Notes under the pieces: model-generated
What the model saw: only the letters and a program-made list of their open reading frames with translations
What the model was told of the DNA's origin: nothing
Database searches by the model: none
Shown: positions 59,881-64,000 of the stretch, in pieces
Layout: every line of letters starts with the position of its first letter
How positions within the stretch are numbered: the stretch's first letter is position 1
Position numbers and translations under genes: made by a program
From: JAICJC01 sp963709425
GTDB lineage: Bacteria; Actinomycetota; Thermoleophilia; Gaiellales; JAICJC01
DNA: 64,000 bases
Direction: 5' to 3'
Assembly: GCA_963709425.1 (NCBI GenBank)
Contig: CAVPWG010000001.1
Coordinates: 186,001 to 250,000 of the forward strand

Positions 59881-60880
59881 GGGAGATCCCGCCGTCCTTC
59901 TCGTCAACGACGGTCGAGCCGTCGCGATCGCCGGCCGGGGTGACGGCCCCGCCGAGGGCACGTCTGACCACGACCATCACCGGATCGCCGGTCGACGACC
60001 ACGCGGCTGCCACCTGGCCGCCGAAGAGCAACGCGGACGCGTACAGATAGACGGAGTAGAGGAAGATCAGCGCGGCGGTCAACGAGCCGTAGACCACGCT
60101 CAGCCGTGTCACGCCGTTGTAGAGCCTGCTCGACACGGCCGAGATCGCGAGCAGCAGGATGCCTGTTGTGATCGCACCGGCGAGGGCATCGCCCCGGCCC
60201 AGCCGGCGTCCGGGGACGAATCGGTACAACAGCATCACGACCACGACCGTCACGGCCAGCGCCGCCGCCCGCGGAATCCACCCGCTCACCAGTGTGCCCT
60301 GAAGGCCCGTCTCCGCCTCGACGCGCCGCAGGGTGTGCTGCACCAGCCGATCGAGCACCGTCGCCCCCACCGTCATCAGCACGAGGACCGCCGCGCCAAC
60401 CACCAGCGCCACGTCGACCAGCTTGCCGCGCGCCATCGGCCGCGTCTTCTCGACGTGCATGGCGACCTCGAGGCCCGCTCGGATCGAGGCCATCATCCCG
60501 GTCGCCGCCCAGGCGAACAGCACCAGCGTGACCAGGCCGAGCGTGCCCGACGAGGACGCGAACACGGTGATCGCCTGCGCCACATCCTCCCGGCTGGCGG
60601 CGGTCGACGGCAGTGCTCCGACGATGGTGTCGACGACAGCGTCGTTGACGGCCCGGTTCCCGAGGAGGAGGCCGAAGATCGCGACAAGCACGATCGCCAG
60701 CGGCACGATCGAGAACAGCACTCGATAGGCGATGCCCGCTGCATGCTGCGGGCACCTGTCCGCGAAGTACCGGTCGACGGCCGTTGCGAGCACCCGAGCG
60801 ACACGGCTTGTCGAGTCAACGCACCATCGCACAACGCGTGGCCGTGACCGCCTCGCCTCGGCACCGGAGCTCAGCGGCAA
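59876..60880 (-). CDS. YihY/BrkB-family inner-membrane protein
   Basis: A 334-residue membrane protein with about six helices. Family signatures are YFADRCPQHAAGIAYRVLFS, FAWAATGMMASIRAGLEVAM, and GSLTAALIFLYSVYLYASAL. Despite older names (RNase BN, BrkB), the function is unsettled; transport or envelope roles are suspected. Start ATG at 60880; the alternative shorter start loses the conserved aromatic region and is less likely. Confidence 0.9.
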   Translation of the reverse strand: MPLSSGAEARRSRPRVVRWCVDSTSRVARVLATAVDRYFADRCPQHAAGIAYRVLFSIVPLAIVLVAIFGLLLGNRAVNDAVVDTIVGALPSTAASREDVAQAITVFASSSGTLGLVTLVLFAWAATGMMASIRAGLEVAMHVEKTRPMARGKLVDVALVVGAAVLVLMTVGATVLDRLVQHTLRRVEAETGLQGTLVSGWIPRAAALAVTVVVVMLLYRFVPGRRLGRGDALAGAITTGILLLAISAVSSRLYNGVTRLSVVYGSLTAALIFLYSVYLYASALLFGGQVAAAWSSTGDPVMVVVRRALGGAVTPAGDRDGSTVVDEKDGGISR

Positions 60881-61020
60881 GATGCCTCAGTCTTCCGACG
60901 AGACCGGCGCGCCGTCATCACCCGGATCGGATGATGGTCACGATCTCCGTCGGATCTACCGTCCGCCCGGTGCGGACGCGGCCGAAAGGTGTTCGAGGCA
61001 CGGTGACAGACGACAGCTGA

Positions 61021-61191
61021 ATGAGCTTCAACACCTGGATGACCGTCGTTCTGACCTGCGTGATCATCGTGTGCATGCTGGTGGTCTTCCTCGCGGTTGC
61101 ATCGGCAGAAGGGTCTCGCCGCACGGTCGGCACGTCCGACTCTACGAGCGCCGGTTCACGGCGGCCTCGATCCGCTCCAGACGCTCGATGA
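61021..61191 (+). CDS. Small single-helix membrane peptide, tentative
   Basis: A 56-codon frame starting MSFNTWMTVVLTCVIIVCML with one clear transmembrane helix and a basic tail. It overlaps the end of the K+ channel gene on the other strand. Too short to be sure; the hydrophobic helix is the main argument. Confidence 0.35.
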   Translation: MSFNTWMTVVLTCVIIVCMLVVFLAVASAEGSRRTVGTSDSTSAGSRRPRSAPDAR

Positions 61192-61588
61192 TCTCACGCA
61201 GCTGCTCGGCCGATGCGCCGCGGTCGCCTGCGGTGGCCGCCCGCTCGTCCTCCTTCCGCGTCCGTGCCACAAAGGCGCCGGTGATCGATGCGGTGATCAC
61301 CGTGACGAATCCGATCCCGAGGAGCATCACGACCGTCGCCACGATCTGGCCGAGGCCGGTCTCGGGAACGTGATCGCCGTACCCGACGGTCGTCACGGTC
61401 TGGACGGCCCACCAGAGTCCTGAGCCGATGGAGGGGAAGCCCTTGTGATCGGCGACCGTCATCAGTGCGCCGGCACCGACGGTGATCGTGGTCGTCACCG
61501 TGGCAATCACGGCCGCCGCTGTCCGCGGGGTCGCGGCACGGGCTATCAGCCGGTCGAGCCATCGCTCGACGCGCGTCTCCTCTACCAT
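61142..61588 (-). CDS. Two-helix potassium channel
   Basis: A 148-residue channel subunit with a P-loop carrying the K+ selectivity filter TVGYGD (67-72) between two helices (VIATVTTTITVGAGALM and ATVVMLLGIGFVTVITASIT). A basic, acidic-mixed C-terminal coiled coil (LREIIERLERIEAAVNRR) may assemble the tetramer. No RCK domain is present. Start ATG at 61588; a frame to 61723 lacks family similarity. Confidence 0.9.
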   Translation of the reverse strand: MVEETRVERWLDRLIARAATPRTAAAVIATVTTTITVGAGALMTVADHKGFPSIGSGLWWAVQTVTTVGYGDHVPETGLGQIVATVVMLLGIGFVTVITASITGAFVARTRKEDERAATAGDRGASAEQLREIIERLERIEAAVNRRS

Positions 61589-61658
61589 CCCGATCGAGTT
61601 CGCCCCCGTCGCCGCCGGTCCTGCCCGTGCAGGGCGTCGCCCAATGCCTAGGTGCGGA

Positions 61659-62075
61659 CTAGCTGCACTCGGAGCTGGTGGCGTCCGTGAAGCTCTTGAC
61701 CGCGCTCGCGACGCTCGCCACATTGGCTGCGATCCCGGCCAGTTGGGAGGTCGAGGGGCTGGACGGGAGCGCCTTCACGGAGCTCGACAGGGTGTCGACC
61801 GAGGTCTTGAGCGCCGTCGTCTCGCTCGGGAAATCGGACTTCGCCGAGTTAACCACCGCCGTTGCGTCGTTCTGGATCGTCGTGAGCTGCGACTTCAGGC
61901 CGCTGACGTCGCCGGTGGAGATCGTGAGATCCTGAACGGCGCTCTCGAGGTTGCTCCTGTCGGAGCAGTACGCCGGCTTGCTGCTGCCGCCGCAACCGGC
62001 CGCCACGACCAGCGCGACGGCGATCGTGGCGATGCGGACGAGCATCGAAGGACGAAACCTTGCAATCATGGTCAA
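61659..62075 (-). CDS. Lipoprotein of unknown function
   Basis: A 138-residue lipoprotein with a signal peptide ending VALVVAAGC|GGS (lipobox AAGC) and a helical mature part (SNLESAVQDLTISTGDVSGL, LKTSVDTLSSSVKAL) with two terminal cysteines. The mature region looks like a coiled coil. No family recognised. The second Met at 62069 is an equally likely start. It is transcribed away from the K+ channel's 5' end by 70 bp. Confidence 0.72.
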   Translation of the reverse strand: MTMIARFRPSMLVRIATIAVALVVAAGCGGSSKPAYCSDRSNLESAVQDLTISTGDVSGLKSQLTTIQNDATAVVNSAKSDFPSETTALKTSVDTLSSSVKALPSSPSTSQLAGIAANVASVASAVKSFTDATSSECS

Positions 62076-62142
62076 ACGGGACTCTACGCGTAACGTTACA
62101 GCACGCCGTCATCCCAGAAGGACGAAATCCACGGCTGTCTGC

Positions 62143-63051
62143 TCATGCCGGTTCCGCCTCGAGCTTTCTGCGAGCCTCAAGGTTCGCGGCGTGCTCTGCC
62201 TCGGTCACCTGGGGCCAGTGGAGATCGAGCGATCTGATCGTTTCGATCAGCGCCAGGGCGACCAGCGCCTGGGTGAGCGGCTTGTGGTCAGCCGGCACGA
62301 CGTACCAGGGGGCCCAGGGGGTCGAGGTGGCCGTGAGGGCGTCTTCGAACGCCCCCATGTAGGCGTCCCAGTTCGCTCGCTCGGCGACGTCGTCGGCGTT
62401 GAACTTCCATTCCTTGCCCGGTGTGTCGAGCCGCGCGAAGAAGCGCTGCTTCTGCGTCTCCTTCGAGACGTGCAGGAAGAACTTCACGATCTTGGTTCCG
62501 TTGCGGTCGAGGTGGCGCTCGAACGCGTTGATGTCCTCGTAGCGCTCCTGCCAGAACGCCTCGCCGCGGTCGGCGGTCGGGAGGCGCTGCGCATCGAGCC
62601 ATTCGGGATGCACCTTCAGCGCGACGACCTCCTCGTAGTGCGACCGGTTGAAGATGCCGATCCGTCCCCGTTCCGGAAGCGCGGCGGCGATGCGCCACAG
62701 GAAGTCGTGATCGAGCTCCTCGGCCGACGGCTTCCTGAAGCCGACGACCTGCACGCCCTGCGGGTTCACGCCGCGCATCACGTGCTCGATTGCGGAGTCC
62801 TTGCCGGCCGCGTCCATGGCCTGGAGCACCACCAGGAGTGCGTATCTGTCACTTGCCCAGAGGAGCTCCTGGGCGTCCGACAGCTCCTTGACGCCCTGAG
62901 CGAGCGCGTCCCGGGCGTGCTGTTCGAGCTCGTCGTGGGCGAGGTGCGCGAAGTCCGGGCCGCCGGTCCAGCCTGGGTCACGTGTCGCGATGCCGGCCGG
63001 GGTGCCGGGCCGGACGATCAGATGGTCGAGAAGGCGGTCTTGCACGTCCAT
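62143..63051 (-). CDS. ppk2: PPK2-family polyphosphate kinase
   Basis: A 302-residue PPK2 enzyme moving phosphate between polyphosphate and nucleotides. Walker A-like LQAMDAAGKDS (77-86), lid and Walker B regions RGIGIFNRSHYEEV and KFFLHVSKETQKQRFFARL are intact. Length and motifs fit the PPK2 class that uses polyphosphate to phosphorylate AMP or ADP; substrate class cannot be fixed by eye. I use the ATG at 63051 (MDVQDRLLDHLIVRPG); a longer frame to 63222 adds an unrelated leader. Confidence 0.9.
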   Translation of the reverse strand: MDVQDRLLDHLIVRPGTPAGIATRDPGWTGGPDFAHLAHDELEQHARDALAQGVKELSDAQELLWASDRYALLVVLQAMDAAGKDSAIEHVMRGVNPQGVQVVGFRKPSAEELDHDFLWRIAAALPERGRIGIFNRSHYEEVVALKVHPEWLDAQRLPTADRGEAFWQERYEDINAFERHLDRNGTKIVKFFLHVSKETQKQRFFARLDTPGKEWKFNADDVAERANWDAYMGAFEDALTATSTPWAPWYVVPADHKPLTQALVALALIETIRSLDLHWPQVTEAEHAANLEARRKLEAEPA

Positions 63052-63218
63052 GGCTTTACCCTCCGAGGGTTCGTTTTGTCGCGCCGTAGGGCCGTCGCCG
63101 TTCAAGACGATCCGATGGGGCTCTCGATCGGTGCGCCGGTCATGCGCAGCCGCCGTAACGCGCACCAAGTTGCGCACCGCGGTCGTCTTCCCGGCGTTCG
63201 GCGGCGCAGCCGCGAGCG

Positions 63219-63563
63219 TCAAGGCGTCCCAGCGCCCGCGTCGATCTGCCCGGTGATCCGAGGCCGGTCCATCGCTCCGTCATTGGGGCGGCGTCGCCGG
63301 CTGCCTGCAGCGTCACCCCCCGCCGCACCGATGCCGCCGCCGACGATGTCGCCGCCGATCAGCCCGCCTGCAAAGGCACCGCCGAAGTGCCCTCGAGGCA
63401 GGAAGATCGCCGCGGCCGTCACCTGATCCTCCACCCCGGCAGCGACGAGCGCTACCACCCCCCTGTCGAGCATCTCGTGTTCGCGCACGGCAACTCCATA
63501 CCCGCTCGGTCGCATCCTCAAGGTGGCGGGCACGACAGCATGGCGGGGGCGCGACTGACTCAC
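63219..63563 (-). CDS. Hypothetical protein, possibly truncated
   Basis: A 114-codon frame with a glycine-rich core LPRGHFGGAFAGGLIGGDIV preceded by VALVAAGVEDQVTAAAIF. That beginning resembles a group of actinobacterial hypothetical proteins that carry a glycine-rich membrane-associated segment followed by a longer domain, which is missing here. The rest of the frame (basic, Pro/Arg-rich) does not look like a domain. It may be a relic or a frame broken by an indel. Low certainty. Confidence 0.35.
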   Translation of the reverse strand: MSQSRPRHAVVPATLRMRPSGYGVAVREHEMLDRGVVALVAAGVEDQVTAAAIFLPRGHFGGAFAGGLIGGDIVGGGIGAAGGDAAGSRRRRPNDGAMDRPRITGQIDAGAGTP

Positions 63564-63942
63564 CGCACTCGGAGGCCGCCGTTGGCGACTCTATCCGTCA
63601 CGCGTCCGTCACAGACGCCACCGACGTGGACCTGCAGGAGGTTTCAGGGTCCGCTGCTGCCGCGTTGCGGCGAGCCATCGACGATTCGGCCGAGATAGGA
63701 GCAGGGGTGGCAGGACTTGAACCCGTGACCTACAGTTTTGGAGACCGCTGGCTAACCCGCATGGCTCCGTGGGTTGCGGGGCCTGGCGGCACCTCTGGCG
63801 GCACCTTGGCGGCTCAGCTCGCCCGAGGCCGATGAGTTCTCGGCGATCTGTCAGTCTCTACTGCACGTGTGTCCGCAGCAGGGGGATCGCCCGCGCTCGA
63901 GGCGCGACCTACCCGCAGCGGCGCGATGCACCCGTCACCGTT
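63564..63942. other. Gap at the element boundary, no protein gene
   Basis: About 380 bp with no convincing gene; it contains the tRNA-Trp 3' fragment at 63702-63750. Open frames over it are shadows. Confidence 0.6.
63702..63750 (-). repeat. tRNA-Trp 3' half, probable attR of an integrated element
   Basis: About 49 nt matching the 3' half of tRNA-Trp: an intact anticodon arm with loop CTCCAAA (anticodon CCA), variable region, T-arm (GTTCAAGT) and the 3' acceptor strand CCACCCCT with G as discriminator. Its 5' acceptor strand and D-arm are replaced by unrelated sequence. This is the form an attachment site takes on the side away from the intact tRNA. Confidence 0.75.
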
Positions 63943-64000
63943 TCAGCGGCTGCCGAAGGCGACGTCGTGGCCGTCCAGGTCTTGAACTCCGAACTCCCGA
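63943..64000 (-). CDS. VOC/glyoxalase-fold protein, C-terminal fragment (cut by window edge)
   Basis: Only the last 18 or so codons are visible, ending EFGVQDLDGHDVAFGSR and a stop at 63943. That ending (EFxVxDxDGHxxxFG) is the C-terminal strand of glyoxalase/bleomycin-resistance fold proteins. Most of the gene lies beyond the right edge. Confidence 0.6.
   Translation of the reverse strand, partial: REFGVQDLDGHDVAFGSR

Noticed and set aside
60918..61133. 71-residue minus-strand ORF between BrkB and the K+ channel
   Set aside because: No hydrophobic or domain features; the plus-strand peptide at 61021 is the better, still weak, candidate.

Overview
This 64 kb window is high-GC chromosomal DNA from an actinobacterium. 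The gene set (GatCAB, WhiG/FliA-type sigma factor, LuxR/DesK-type two-component system, many overlapping stop/start pairs and GTG starts) and the many proteins resembling deep-branching soil Actinobacteria suggest the class Thermoleophilia (Gaiellales/Solirubrobacterales). That placement is inference; a 16S search would settle it.

Layout. 1-3.6 kb (minus) is a dgt-dnaG-rpoD macromolecular-synthesis operon; the sigma gene runs off the left edge. An SDR and a histidine phosphatase follow. 5.37-10.65 kb is one complete rRNA operon on the minus strand (promoter, 16S, 23S, 5S, bidirectional terminator). Its spacers hold no tRNA, but both large rRNAs are flanked by matching inverted repeats that should form precursor-processing stems. 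10.6-16.2 kb (minus) is a tight run: ilvE, DegT aminotransferase, RemA-like protein, metallo-hydrolase, mpg, tyrS and a methyltransferase. 17-23 kb carries serA with a class V aminotransferase (probable serine synthesis) and gatCAB, then a cold-shock protein and folD.

24.3-31.2 kb (plus) is a Tad/Flp pilus cluster: TadE, CpaB, CpaE/TadZ, CpaF/TadA, a TadB fused to a secreted von Willebrand A domain, and TadC. A structured leader precedes it. No prepilin peptidase or Flp pilin is visible here. tRNA-Cys, a CPBP protease, msrB, a GAF-GGDEF diguanylate cyclase with an intact I-site, an ALDH7-type dehydrogenase, an orphan ParA ATPase and a two-component system follow.

41.1-44.3 kb looks like a tiny integrated cassette: one large cyclase-ATPase-TPR regulator gene (frame broken five times) sits between an intact tRNA-Gly and a 34-bp copy of that tRNA's 3' end. 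44-52 kb returns to housekeeping (RNase H-like, a threonine-synthase-like protein lacking the PLP lysine, RlpA-like protein, EF-G2-like GTPase, WhiG-type sigma factor, XerC/D). 52-63.5 kb is more accessory: secreted propeller, permease, Vps62-membrane fusion, a glutaminase relic, BrkB, K+ channel, lipoprotein, PPK2. At 63.7 kb the 3' half of a tRNA-Trp gene marks the likely edge of another integrated element extending beyond the window.

Twelve single-base frame breaks were found in otherwise well-conserved genes, ten of them insertions and several in G/C-rich runs. Those in essential genes (for example tyrS) look like uncorrected sequencing indels; the cluster of five in the tRNA-Gly cassette could also be real decay.
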